Below, piece after piece: positions 41,481-50,516 of a DNA stretch of 64,000 nucleotides. Below the pieces are notes generated by a model, which was not told the origin of the DNA, did not search any database, and saw nothing but the letters and a program-made list of their open reading frames with translations. The position numbers and the translations under genes are program-made. The stretch spans positions 1-64,000 of the forward strand of contig DATHNW010000018.1 in NCBI GenBank assembly GCA_035485575.1, in the 5' to 3' direction. Positions within the stretch are counted from its first letter, which is position 1. Every line of letters begins with the position of its first letter. The stretch comes from DASRHD01 sp035485575 (lineage in GTDB: Bacteria > Verrucomicrobiota > Verrucomicrobiia > Opitutales > Opitutaceae).

Positions 41481-41879
41481 ATGGAAATCAAACGAAGTGG
41501 TTCTCAACCCTCCATCAAAGGACCCGCCGACTGGTTTAGCGGTACGGTGCGCATCGACCCGCTGTTTCAAGCCACCGAGCCGACGCGCGCCGCAGGCAAC
41601 AGCGTCACGTTCGAGCCCGGCGCCCGCACCGCTTGGCATACCCATCCGCTGGGTCAGACACTGATCGTCACGTCCGGCTGCGGACGCGCCCAGCGCTGGG
41701 GAGGCCTGATCGAAGAAATTCGTCCAGGTGATGTCGTCTGGTTTCCGCCGGGCGAGAAACACTGGCACGGCGCCTCGCCCACCACGGCCCTGACCCATAT
41801 CGCCATCCAGGAACACCTCAACGGGAAGCCGGTGGACTGGATGGAAAAAGTGAGCGACGAACAATATCAGGCATTGTAA
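41481..41879 (+). CDS. Small cupin-domain protein
   Basis: 132 aa single cupin. Motif 1 is TAWHTHPLGQTLIVTSGCGR (His-x-His, Gln) and motif 2 is PGDVVWFPPGEKHWHGAS (His). It closely resembles the 130-aa cupins sold as mandelonitrile lyase-like or carboxymuconolactone-decarboxylase-associated proteins; the activity is uncertain. An upstream ATG at 41433 overlaps the SDR stop, but MEIKRSGSQPSIKGPADWFS is where family members usually begin. It probably forms an operon with the SDR. Confidence 0.88.
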   Translation: MEIKRSGSQPSIKGPADWFSGTVRIDPLFQATEPTRAAGNSVTFEPGARTAWHTHPLGQTLIVTSGCGRAQRWGGLIEEIRPGDVVWFPPGEKHWHGASPTTALTHIAIQEHLNGKPVDWMEKVSDEQYQAL

Positions 41880-42015
41880 TCCCTCGTCATGGGGACCGTG
41901 CGCCCCTGCCGGCTGTTTCCCCCAGCAAGCCCATAATCTTAGCCAGCTCATCGTTCCGAGATGTGACAACCCGATCGTTCCATCGACACGGGTTACAGCG
42001 AACTCGATTCGGTGC

Positions 42016-42813
42016 TCATCCGCAGGCGCTGGAGGGCCGGCTGGGTTCAAACCACTCAAGAAAGCTCGAAGGGCCCGGTTCGATCCCGGCATACGTCTGT
42101 ACGAGCAGCCCGCGAAGATTTTCGCGGGCGCGGGCAATGCGGCTTTTCACCGTGCCCAGACTGATGCCGAGCGTTTCGGCAATTTTTTCATAGGACTGGT
42201 CCAAGCCATTGCGCAGGGTGAGAATTTCCCGCTGATGGTCGCTGAGCCGGCCCATGCACACCGTGACCTGCGCGAGAAATTCACGGTTCGCCGCCTCGCG
42301 GGCGGGACTCGGAGCATCGCTTGCGATCAAGTCGGAGATGGTCGCGGGATTGTCCTCGCCGAAGGCGCAGTCGAGCGACTGCGTGGCATGACGCTGGCGG
42401 CGGAAAAAATACCAATAGCGGTTGCGGGAGAGATTGGTGGCGATGCAGTGCAGCCAGGTGGCGAGCGACGAATCGCCGCGGAAACGCGCCAGGCCGCGAT
42501 GAGCGCGGATGAAGGTGTCCTGCGCAATTTCCTCCGCGTCGGCATGGTTCCGAAGGAGGGAAAACGCGACGGAGAACATTTTTCCGCGATAGCGTGTGAC
42601 GATCTCGTCAAATGCATTTTCATCCCCCGCATTGAAACAGCGCACCAGCTCGGCATCATGCACGGCCTCCTGCTTTGAAAGGGCCACCCGGCTAGCCGGA
42701 TCGGTCGCAGAGCGCGAAACCCCCGGAATACCGGAAAAGGAAGCGAGTGAGGCCACGGCGGGAGCGCACGGGCGGCGCCGGGATAAGTCGCGAAAGAGTT
42801 GTGATTTTTCCAT
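42016..42813 (-). CDS. ECF-type RNA polymerase sigma factor
   Basis: 265 aa. Region 2 spans about residues 55-125 (AFDEIVTRYRGKMFSVAFSL, DAEEIAQDTFIRAHRGL, the WLHCIATNLSRNRYW box). Region 4 spans about 185-235 (LSDHQREILTLRNGLDQSYE, then KIAETLGISLGTVKSRIARA). It is slightly long for the class because of a ~50-aa N-terminal extension. No anti-sigma factor is adjacent: upstream lies hrpA and downstream the convergent cupin gene. Target promoters cannot be inferred here. Confidence 0.93.
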   Translation of the reverse strand: MEKSQLFRDLSRRRPCAPAVASLASFSGIPGVSRSATDPASRVALSKQEAVHDAELVRCFNAGDENAFDEIVTRYRGKMFSVAFSLLRNHADAEEIAQDTFIRAHRGLARFRGDSSLATWLHCIATNLSRNRYWYFFRRQRHATQSLDCAFGEDNPATISDLIASDAPSPAREAANREFLAQVTVCMGRLSDHQREILTLRNGLDQSYEKIAETLGISLGTVKSRIARARENLRGLLVQTYAGIEPGPSSFLEWFEPSRPSSACG

Positions 42814-42894
42814 CGGCCCAAGAGACTGCCCGGAAAACGTCCGGGTGAATATGGGGTGTTGTGCTAACCGGCGGCGGCTAGACCATTTCGTCCG

Positions 42895-45800
42895 TCATCG
42901 CGTAAAGAATTTATCCAATCCCGTGAGGCTCTTCAAGGGCTTCGACTTGGAGTCCAGGGTATCCAACCGAAGCACCGCCGGCGGCACCGCCGGCGGCGCC
43001 GACGGCGGCTTCAAAGCCGGGGTGGCCTTCTCCTTGCCCCGCAAAGCGGCAATTGCCTGGTCGAGCTTCACGGCCGACACCGGCTCGGATGTCCCGAGTT
43101 CCTGGGCAAACACACTCACCCGGTATTCCTCCACCAGCCAGCGCACACCGGCCGGTGCCTTCATATACGGAGCCACTTTGGCCGCCCGCTCGGCGTCCTT
43201 CAGCGGATTTTTCTTCCATCGTTCGGCCCGCAGTTTTTTCGCCCGCAAATAACGCGGCAATTGCCAGAACCGTTCCAGCGGCGTGGTCCGCAGAAATTCA
43301 GGACCAATCAATGCGCCGACCTCGTTTTCCAGACCGGGATAGCAATCCTTCAACACCAGCAACTCGGAACGCAAATCGAGCACCTCCCGCAGCACCGCCA
43401 GGAAACGCGGCGTTTCCTTTCGCAGGTCGGCCTTGGCGGTTTCCGCCGCCACTTGCAACGTGGCCGCCGACTCCGGCACCGCGACCCGCTTCGAATCGAC
43501 CGCCCAGTTTTTGAGCAGCTCCAGCGCATCCGCCTGAAGCGCTTCCGCCGGCGCAAGCGTGGCGATCAGCGGCCCGAGGTCGCGGATCTTTTTCAAGTCG
43601 CGTTCGAGCCAGGCGAGTTCGTAGCGCAATTCGTTTTCCAGTCCGCGCGCCGCCTGTTGCCGTTTGGCAGCTCCACCCCGGACCTGATCGAGATCCGCAG
43701 CCGGCGCCACAGCAGCGGCAATCTCGGTCCACTCGCGGCTGGCGATCACTTCCACGCCCGCTTCGTTGCGCACCCGTACACGCACCCGCAAATGATCGGG
43801 CGGAGGCTTGCCCGCCCAAATGGTCACGGTCACGCCCAAGCGATGCCTCTCGCGCAATTCCGCCGCGAGCGCCTCAGCGACGGTTTCCCGACCGCCCGTC
43901 AGCCGGTGGCGGGAGGCGATCGCCTCTGCGAGTCTGGCGGCGTTTTCCGTCAGCGGCACAAACGTCCGCCGTAACTCCTTCGGCAGTGCCCGCAGATAAT
44001 GCTCCACCTTGCCGGCCAGGTGCCCCGGCACCGCCCAATCGAGCGCGATGGCCGACAGTTTCTGCGCTTCCGCCAGACTGACCTCCAGCGTAACGCCGTC
44101 GTCTTCCCGGCCGGGCCGATAGGCATACTGCAAGGGCAGCGCGGAATTCTGCAGCGGGACGCTCGGAGGAAAAGATCCCTCGTCCACCTGCACTTCATTT
44201 GGGTCGAAGAGATCGGTCTCCGCCAGGATGAGGAAATCCGGCTGCCCGGCGCGCCACTCCCGCACCATGTCCACCAGCTCGGCCACCGAGGAAACGCCGG
44301 CCGGCCCAATCTCCGCAAGGGACAGCCGTCTGGCATAAAAGCGGTACAGCATCTCGTCGAGATTGAGATAGCCGCCATGCCGGGCGCGCGTCAGCCGTTC
44401 GGTGACTTGTTCCCGCAGCGCCCGGTTTTTCAGGAGAAAATCAAAGGGCCAGGTGATGGTGTCGTTGACCAGTCCCTCCCGGATAAAAATCTCCGTGGCC
44501 CCGGCCGGATCGATTTTCCCATAGCTCACCGCGCGGCTGTCGATCTCCAGTCCATAGAGCCGGGTCCGCTGCTTCACTTTCACGCGGCCCGCCTTCTCGT
44601 CCCAGAACGGCTCGCTGTGAGTGATCCGGACGACATGCGCCGCCAATTCGGCCGCCCACGCCGGATCGATCCGCGCACAGGTGCGCGCATAGAGGCGGCT
44701 GGTCTCCATGATTTCGGCGGCCATCAGCCAGCGCACGGGACCTTTGCGGTCGCCCGTCGGCGGGGATTTGGCACCGGCGCCTTTGCCGGCCGCGGCCGTC
44801 CGCTGAAAAAGCACCGAACCCGGAAAGATCACCACGCGGCGATCATGCGTGGCCTTATAGCCTGGATTGGCCTCATCCCAGGTCGCGAGGTTGCCCAAAA
44901 GCCCAGCGAGGATGCTGCGGTGGATCGCGCGGTAGCCGGGACTGACAAAGAGCAGCTTGTCATTTTCCTGGTCCGCCGCCCGCTCACGCCGGCCGTCATG
45001 GACCGACGTCATCCGAAAATCCCGTCGATCCCTGAGGACCTCCTCCAATTGCGTGTGCACGTCACGCCATTCGCGCATCCGCGTGTAACTGAGAAAATGA
45101 TCACGGCAAAATCGCCGCAGCTTCGCCTGGGTCATTTGCTCAAATTCGCCGTGGTAGGCCTCCCAAATGTTGAGCAAGGCGAGGAAATCCGATTCGGGAT
45201 GCGCGAACCGCCGGTGCGCGGCGTCGGCCTGCGCCTGTTTTTCCAAGGGCCGCTCCCGCGGATCCTGGACGCTCAGGCCGGCGGCGATGATCAGGACTTC
45301 CCGGAGAGTTTTCTCATGGCGGGCCTGCAGGATCATCCGGCCCACAGTGGGATCGACCGGCAGCCGCGCCAGTTCACGGCCGGTCTCGCTCAACGCGCCA
45401 TCCGGCTTCAGCGCGCCGAGTTCCTCCAAAAGCGCATACCCGGCGCGAACACTTTTGGGCAGCGGCGGGCTCAGGAAAGGAAAGTCCTCGACCTCGCCGA
45501 AAGCGAAGGCCTTCAGCCGCAGGATGACGTCGGCCAGATTGGCGCGCTGAATCTCCGGCTGGGTGAATTTGGGCCGCGCAAGATAATCTTCCTCGGAAAA
45601 CAGCCGGATGCAGACGCCGTTGGCCATGCGCCCGCACCGGCCCCGGCGCTGATCGGCACTCGACTGCGAAATCGCCTCGATCGGCAGACGCCGCGTGCGC
45701 GCCTGCGGCACATAACGGCTGACGCGGGCGAGCCCGGTATCGACCACATAGCGAATGCCGGGAATCGTGAGCGAGGTCTCGGCAATGTTGGTCGCCACCA

Positions 45801-46758
45801 CGATCTTCCGGCGCTGGCTCGGTGCGAACACCCGCTGTTGCTCGGAATTGCTGAGCCGTCCAAAAAGCGGCACCAGCTCGCTGTTCCGGCCGCGGCGGCC
45901 GTCCAAAAGATCGCATGTGTCGCGAACGTCGCGCTCGCTGGGCATGAAAACCAGGATGTCACCGGAGCCGTCCTCCCGTAAAATTCGGTCAACCGCCTCC
46001 ACGGCTCCGTCGATGTAATGCAGCGCTTCCGCTTTTTCGTCGGCATCGGTGGAGGCAGGATCGGCATCCGAGCCAAAGGAATCCAGCGGCGCATAGATCA
46101 CCTCCACGGGATAGGTCCGCCCCTCCACCTTGATGACCGGGGCGTTACCAAAAGCGGCGCTGAAGGCCGCGGTGTCGATGGTGGCCGAGGTGATCACGAC
46201 CTTCAGGTCCGGCCGCCGGCTGCCCAGCTGGCGCAGGTGGCCGAGCAGGAATTCAATATTGAGCGATCGCTCGTGGGCTTCGTCGACGATGATGGTGTCG
46301 TACTCCCGCAGGAACGGGTCGCCCTGGGCCTCCGACAACAGCATGCCATCCGTCAGGAACTTGATGCGCGTCGCCGCCGTGGTCTCATCGGTAAACCGCA
46401 CCTTGCAGCCGACCTCCCGGCCCCATTGGACCCTGAGTTCCTCGGCCACGCGACGTGAAACCGACAGCGCCGCCACCCGCCGTGGCTGGGTGCAGGCGAT
46501 CCGGCCGGCCACTCCCCGGCCTGCGGCCAGGCACATTTTGGGAATCTGCGTGGATTTGCCGGATCCCGTTTCGCCGGCGAGGATCACCACCGGGTTTTCC
46601 TGGATCGCCGTCGTAATCTCCTCCGCCCACACGGTGATCGGGAGCTCGGGAGGAAAATCCACTCGGAAAGGAAACGACGCGGGCGGCAGCATGGGCGGAA
46701 CGACCTGGGATGGGTTTGTTGGTTTTAGAGCACCACGACCGGCAGCGGGGCTCGCCAT
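42895..46758 (-). CDS. hrpA: ATP-dependent RNA helicase, DEAH type
   Basis: 1287 aa, close to the ~1300 aa of E. coli HrpA. Motif I AGETGSGKST (about residues 61-70), motif II IIVDEAHERSLN (about 156-167), motif III SATID, then TNIAETSLTIPGIRYVVDTG and QRRGRCGR (motif VI), the helicase-associated domain and a long C-terminal DUF3418-like region (LYGLEIDSRAVSYGKIDP, FWQLPRYLRAKKLRAERWKK). HrpA acts on mRNA and stalled ribosomes. Large open frames on the opposite strand across 44.0-46.0 kb are GC-driven shadows. It stands alone between the sigma factor and the isochorismatase-like gene. Confidence 0.95.
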   Translation of the reverse strand: MASPAAGRGALKPTNPSQVVPPMLPPASFPFRVDFPPELPITVWAEEITTAIQENPVVILAGETGSGKSTQIPKMCLAAGRGVAGRIACTQPRRVAALSVSRRVAEELRVQWGREVGCKVRFTDETTAATRIKFLTDGMLLSEAQGDPFLREYDTIIVDEAHERSLNIEFLLGHLRQLGSRRPDLKVVITSATIDTAAFSAAFGNAPVIKVEGRTYPVEVIYAPLDSFGSDADPASTDADEKAEALHYIDGAVEAVDRILREDGSGDILVFMPSERDVRDTCDLLDGRRGRNSELVPLFGRLSNSEQQRVFAPSQRRKIVVATNIAETSLTIPGIRYVVDTGLARVSRYVPQARTRRLPIEAISQSSADQRRGRCGRMANGVCIRLFSEEDYLARPKFTQPEIQRANLADVILRLKAFAFGEVEDFPFLSPPLPKSVRAGYALLEELGALKPDGALSETGRELARLPVDPTVGRMILQARHEKTLREVLIIAAGLSVQDPRERPLEKQAQADAAHRRFAHPESDFLALLNIWEAYHGEFEQMTQAKLRRFCRDHFLSYTRMREWRDVHTQLEEVLRDRRDFRMTSVHDGRRERAADQENDKLLFVSPGYRAIHRSILAGLLGNLATWDEANPGYKATHDRRVVIFPGSVLFQRTAAAGKGAGAKSPPTGDRKGPVRWLMAAEIMETSRLYARTCARIDPAWAAELAAHVVRITHSEPFWDEKAGRVKVKQRTRLYGLEIDSRAVSYGKIDPAGATEIFIREGLVNDTITWPFDFLLKNRALREQVTERLTRARHGGYLNLDEMLYRFYARRLSLAEIGPAGVSSVAELVDMVREWRAGQPDFLILAETDLFDPNEVQVDEGSFPPSVPLQNSALPLQYAYRPGREDDGVTLEVSLAEAQKLSAIALDWAVPGHLAGKVEHYLRALPKELRRTFVPLTENAARLAEAIASRHRLTGGRETVAEALAAELRERHRLGVTVTIWAGKPPPDHLRVRVRVRNEAGVEVIASREWTEIAAAVAPAADLDQVRGGAAKRQQAARGLENELRYELAWLERDLKKIRDLGPLIATLAPAEALQADALELLKNWAVDSKRVAVPESAATLQVAAETAKADLRKETPRFLAVLREVLDLRSELLVLKDCYPGLENEVGALIGPEFLRTTPLERFWQLPRYLRAKKLRAERWKKNPLKDAERAAKVAPYMKAPAGVRWLVEEYRVSVFAQELGTSEPVSAVKLDQAIAALRGKEKATPALKPPSAPPAVPPAVLRLDTLDSKSKPLKSLTGLDKFFTR

Positions 46759-46849
46759 CTTTGATAGCCCAAGGCCATCTTCATGCCAATTTATCTGTCA
46801 CTTGTTGCGGGCGCCAATAATCACGCCCATCGGGCCGGCAAGTCAGGGG

Positions 46850-47428
46850 TCACTCACCCCTTAGCTTCCCGAGAATTTCCCCCGTCGTGCCGAGTTCCCC
46901 TATCCGCGGGAAAATGATTTTTAACGCACGATCATGCGCATCGGCATTCATGTCGGTCATGGCGTCCACCGCAAAGGCCAGGTTGTAGGAGCGCTCCCAG
47001 GCGGCACGCGCGGTCGACTCCACCCCGATGCTCGTCGATATCCCGCAAAGGACAATGTTCGTCACCCCGCGCCGGCGAAGCTGGAGATCGAGGTCCGTGC
47101 CGTAAAATGCACCCCATTGCCGTTTGTGGATCAATATATCCGTAGCGGGATTTGCCTTTAACTCGTCGATATATTCAAAAAAGCCGGAGTCGAAAGACCG
47201 GGAGGGCGGCTTTGCCTCGACGCGGGTTTTGACCGCATCCGCCATGTCCGCGGCCCAGCCGACATGAACCAGGACCACCGGCAGCTTTCGTTCGCGAAAC
47301 GCATCGGCCAGTCGAACGACGTTGGCCACCACGGCGGAAGTGGCATGGACCATCGGGGAGGCGACGATTCCCTTTTGGATATCGATAACAACGAGGGCGG
47401 TTTTTGGGTCGAGCGCGGTGATGGGCAT
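46850..47428 (-). CDS. Isochorismatase-family hydrolase
   Basis: 192 aa. N-terminal Asp in TALVVIDIQKGIV, Lys in ILIHKRQWGAF and the third catalytic position in GISTSIGVESTARAAWE. The last position is Gly rather than the Cys of the amidases, as in true isochorismatases (EntB, PhzD); the chemistry may therefore not be amide hydrolysis. I chose the ATG at 47428 because family members begin near this point; an ATG nine codons earlier (47455) is possible. No menaquinone or siderophore genes are nearby, so the role is unknown. Confidence 0.85.
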   Translation of the reverse strand: MPITALDPKTALVVIDIQKGIVASPMVHATSAVVANVVRLADAFRERKLPVVLVHVGWAADMADAVKTRVEAKPPSRSFDSGFFEYIDELKANPATDILIHKRQWGAFYGTDLDLQLRRRGVTNIVLCGISTSIGVESTARAAWERSYNLAFAVDAMTDMNADAHDRALKIIFPRIGELGTTGEILGKLRGE

Positions 47429-47573
47429 CACCTTACCAGATTTGCAATCTGCCATCCGTCAATCGTCCGTTGCGTGCAAAAGCCACCGCAAATTTTCCGA
47501 TCGACGGTCTGTGCCAGGCCATCCTGACCGGTTCATGCTTCCCGGCCCGGACTCAACCGCCTGCCGCGAACAC

Positions 47574-48467
47574 TCAGGCGAGCCGCTGCAGCATCCGGCG
47601 CAGGCCCTCCACCGGAGATTCTTCGACTGGAGTAAGTGGAAAGGGCGCGCGGGCCGTAAGCGCGGACCGGAGGAAAGGATGCGCCAGGATGGGACCGCTC
47701 AGGCCGGCACGGACCGTAGGCAACGGAACGCCCGGGAAAAGTTTCAGCGCGACGTTCCGGGCAAGGTCGAGCAGTTCGGAAGCGGATGCGAGGACGACTT
47801 CAGCAGCGGCGGCATCGCCTTCGCCGGCGAGATTCAACACGATGGGCGCGAGCGCGGCGATCTTCACATTGGGAGAAGCGTCGCTATAAATGGTGCGCAT
47901 GGCGTTCGCCCCGTCGACCAGGCCCATGTGCTGGTGCATGGCGGCGGTCAGACGGCTGGGGGGCGCCCAGCCCTGCTGCTCGAGCAGCGTGTGCGCAATG
48001 GCCCGGCGGCCAATGTCGTAGCCGCTGCCGGAATCGCCAAACCGCCACCCGAGGCCGCCCGCATAATGGATCGAGCCATCGGGAGCGCGCGCCGCCACGA
48101 ATGAACCGGTGCCGGCGTGGAGCACGAGACCGGGGCCGCCGCCGGTGGCCAGCTCAAGCACAGGCAACGAATCGTCAAAAGCCGTGACCTGCCCGAAATC
48201 GGCCAGGCCCACCGCATATTCCTGCCAGAAGCCCGGGCTGCCCGCCATGCACAGCAGCGTGACTTGCGGGGATTGGCGCCCATTTGACGAAAGCTGGGTG
48301 CGAAGGGCGTGGAGCGCGTCCGTGACGATCAACCGGGCCTGGTCAGCGCCGACGATGCTGGGATTGCAGCCCGCCGCGATATGCCGCGCGACAATTTGCG
48401 CGGAATCATCGATGAGAATGCATTCCGTTTTGCTCCCGCCGCCGTCGACGCCAATTTTGTAATTCAT
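47574..48467 (-). CDS. BadF/BadG-type sugar kinase, probable N-acetylglucosamine kinase
   Basis: 297 aa ASKHA-fold ATPase. Phosphate 1 motif KIGVDGGGSKTECILID at the N-terminus, VLHAGTGSFVAAR (phosphate 2) near residue 110, GLGWRFGDSGSGYDIGRRAI next to it, and an adenosine-like GLSGPILAHP near the C-terminus. GlcNAc kinases of the eukaryotic NAGK type belong to this family. The context supports it: a sugar porter upstream, and GH20 and NagB genes close by. The ATG at 48467 overlaps the stop of a small upstream reading frame (ATGA), so it is the last gene of the transporter-kinase unit. Confidence 0.82.
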   Translation of the reverse strand: MNYKIGVDGGGSKTECILIDDSAQIVARHIAAGCNPSIVGADQARLIVTDALHALRTQLSSNGRQSPQVTLLCMAGSPGFWQEYAVGLADFGQVTAFDDSLPVLELATGGGPGLVLHAGTGSFVAARAPDGSIHYAGGLGWRFGDSGSGYDIGRRAIAHTLLEQQGWAPPSRLTAAMHQHMGLVDGANAMRTIYSDASPNVKIAALAPIVLNLAGEGDAAAAEVVLASASELLDLARNVALKLFPGVPLPTVRAGLSGPILAHPFLRSALTARAPFPLTPVEESPVEGLRRMLQRLA

Positions 48468-48667
48468 GCAGATGAACACCCCACCGGATAGCCCTTGGTT
48501 GCGTAATACAAGATATAAAGGCCGCCAGGCAGCATGCTCCAAAAGAACGCTGTCTGCGGATATATGATAGGCGAGCGATGGACGTAAATTTGCGGCAAAA
48601 TCGCTCCGCCAGCGATGCCCATGGCCCGCGGGACGAAACCGATTTTGGTGATCATATCGTTCGCCAT
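48464..48667 (-). CDS. Small (67 aa) putative membrane protein between transporter and kinase
   Basis: It starts 5 bp after the MFS transporter stop and overlaps the kinase start by 4 bp (ATGA), filling the gap in the operon exactly. The protein has a hydrophobic N-terminal half (GFVPRAMGIAGGAILPQIYV) and a hydrophobic C-terminal part (FFWSMLPGGLYILYYATKGY). I recognise no family. The tight spacing on both sides argues for a real gene; its shortness and lack of known relatives argue for caution. Confidence 0.5.
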   Translation of the reverse strand: MANDMITKIGFVPRAMGIAGGAILPQIYVHRSPIIYPQTAFFWSMLPGGLYILYYATKGYPVGCSSA

Positions 48668-48672
48668 GGGTG

Positions 48673-50466
48673 CTAGCTTTTGACGCCGGCCTTTACCGTG
48701 CCCTTTTCGAAATGTTCCTCAATCTCCTCCAGCGTCCTGTCCTTGGTTTCGGGCAGGAAAAACGCGGCGGTTATGAAATAAATCACCGTGCAGCCGGCGA
48801 AGGCAAAGAACATCGTGGCGTAGCCGTGCTTGCCAACCGTGGGCAGAAAAATGGCGGCGATTGTCGTCGAGACGGCCTGGTTGATCAGCAAGGCGATGCT
48901 CATGCCATTGGAGCGGATGCGGGTGGGCATCAGCTCGGAGAGCGCCAGCCACACGCACACGCCCGGGCCGACGGCGAAAAAGCCCATGAAGAGGTAAAGG
49001 GTGACGGCCACCAGCCAGCCATTTTCCTGGCTGGGCACCGGCGTGATCAGCGCGTTTTCGATTTTGAGCGGAGCCGTCCGGGCCTCGGCAAGATTGGCGG
49101 AAGGATCCTTGAAAAACGCCTCCACCCTGCTGCCGGGAAGATCGCGCCTGATCTGGAGCGGCGCGGCGCCGGCATCGCTGGAACGCACCACCCGGGTGGC
49201 GGACCGAAAATCCCCGTACGAATAAATGACCACGAGCGATTCCGGCCGGCCGCTGACCGCATTGCCGGCCAGCAACGTGTCGGCGGTGTGCTGGTCGAAA
49301 GGCAGCGTCAGCGTCTGGTCGGCGGCCACCATCGCCTGCACCGCATTCCTCACGTCCACCTGCAGTTTCTCCGTCCGGCGAAAGAGAGTCCCGGTGCAGA
49401 GGAGCGACAAGATGATGCCGGCGCTGCCCAGGGTGAGCAGGAATTTCCGTCCCTTGCGGTCCACCAGCATGACCGCGACCATCGTCATGAAAAAATTCAC
49501 CACGCTGAAAACGAGGCTCCCGACGTGGGCCTGGACGTCGGAAAGGCCGCCCTGCAAAAGGATGGTGGTGTTGTAACTGATGATGGAGTTGACGCCCGTG
49601 AGCTGGGTGCAGGCGAGGATGACGCAGGCCAGGACGAACGGGATCACGTATTTCCGGCGCAGGAGGGATTCCCGGACCTTGGCGCCGGTCGAAGTCGCGG
49701 TTTTTTCCGCGGCCACGGTGTCTTCCATCTCCTTGAATTCAGCGGCGGCCTGAACTTCCGTGCGGGAGCGCCGCAATGCGGCATAAGCCTCCTCTTTCCG
49801 GCCGCGGCGGAACAGCCAGCGCGGCGATTCCGCCACCATGAAGCTGCCAATCACAAACAGGACGCCCGGCGGCAGCGAAACCCAGAAGGTGTTGCGCCAA
49901 GCGTGATCCTTGAACGCAAAAGCATCGCCGGACGTCGTGATCAGGCCCAGGCGATAGCTGAAATACATCGTGATGCTGCCAGCCACGACGAAGCCGAAAG
50001 TCAGCAGCCATTGAAAGATGCCCGTGCCCTTGCCCCGGTTCGATGCGCCCAGGCATTCCGCCAGGTACAGCGGGACCACCACGCCAATCAAGCCGGCGCT
50101 GGTGCCTTGCAGCAGGCGGCCGAACACCAATGTGCCATAGGCGTGCGACAGGGCGATCATCGGAATGCTGATCACAAACATCACGCCGCTCAAAGCCATC
50201 AGCCATTTGCGGCCCATCCAGTCCGCCAGCAGGCCGGCAAAAAGAGTGGAAATCACGCTGCCCAGCAGGACGGCCGCCACGATGAAGGAAAGCTGGCCGG
50301 CGTTGAAGCCCGACGTGGCCTCGAGGTACGGCAGCGCACCGGAGATGATGCCGACATCGACGCCATAAAGCAGACCGCCCAGCCCGGCGACGAAAAGAAG
50401 CAAGCGGTTATAGCCAGCCTGGGATGTCCCGGAAGCCGCGCCGCCATGATTGCTTATATCATTCAT
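48673..50466 (-). CDS. Sugar-porter MFS transporter with large extracytoplasmic insertion
   Basis: 597 aa, about 120 longer than usual. Sugar-porter signatures: GLLYGVDVGIISGALPYL, LADWMGRKWLM, RWLFRRGRKEEAYAALRR, QLTGVNSIISYNTTILL, VDRKGRKFLL and PETKDRTLEEIEEHF at the end. Residues ~363-483, between TM9 and TM10, form a hydrophilic domain (DVRNAVQAMVAADQTLTLPF through FFKDPSANLAEARTAPLKIE) not present in XylE-like proteins. It probably imports the aminosugar phosphorylated by the downstream kinase. It is the first gene of the unit and lies 50 bp from the GH20 gene stop. Confidence 0.9.
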   Translation of the reverse strand: MNDISNHGGAASGTSQAGYNRLLLFVAGLGGLLYGVDVGIISGALPYLEATSGFNAGQLSFIVAAVLLGSVISTLFAGLLADWMGRKWLMALSGVMFVISIPMIALSHAYGTLVFGRLLQGTSAGLIGVVVPLYLAECLGASNRGKGTGIFQWLLTFGFVVAGSITMYFSYRLGLITTSGDAFAFKDHAWRNTFWVSLPPGVLFVIGSFMVAESPRWLFRRGRKEEAYAALRRSRTEVQAAAEFKEMEDTVAAEKTATSTGAKVRESLLRRKYVIPFVLACVILACTQLTGVNSIISYNTTILLQGGLSDVQAHVGSLVFSVVNFFMTMVAVMLVDRKGRKFLLTLGSAGIILSLLCTGTLFRRTEKLQVDVRNAVQAMVAADQTLTLPFDQHTADTLLAGNAVSGRPESLVVIYSYGDFRSATRVVRSSDAGAAPLQIRRDLPGSRVEAFFKDPSANLAEARTAPLKIENALITPVPSQENGWLVAVTLYLFMGFFAVGPGVCVWLALSELMPTRIRSNGMSIALLINQAVSTTIAAIFLPTVGKHGYATMFFAFAGCTVIYFITAAFFLPETKDRTLEEIEEHFEKGTVKAGVKS

Positions 50467-50516
50467 ATATGGCTTGGGTTAAGCGGTGGGTTCGGGCCGG
50501 AGGCATGATGGCGGGC

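Noticed and set aside
43999..45981. 660-codon open frame antisense to hrpA
   Set aside because: No domain or signal features; low-complexity His/Arg/Pro-rich translation typical of shadows of GC-rich genes.
48670..50508. 612-codon open frame antisense to the sugar-porter gene
   Set aside because: Same shadow character; the minus-strand protein has clear transporter motifs and membrane helices.
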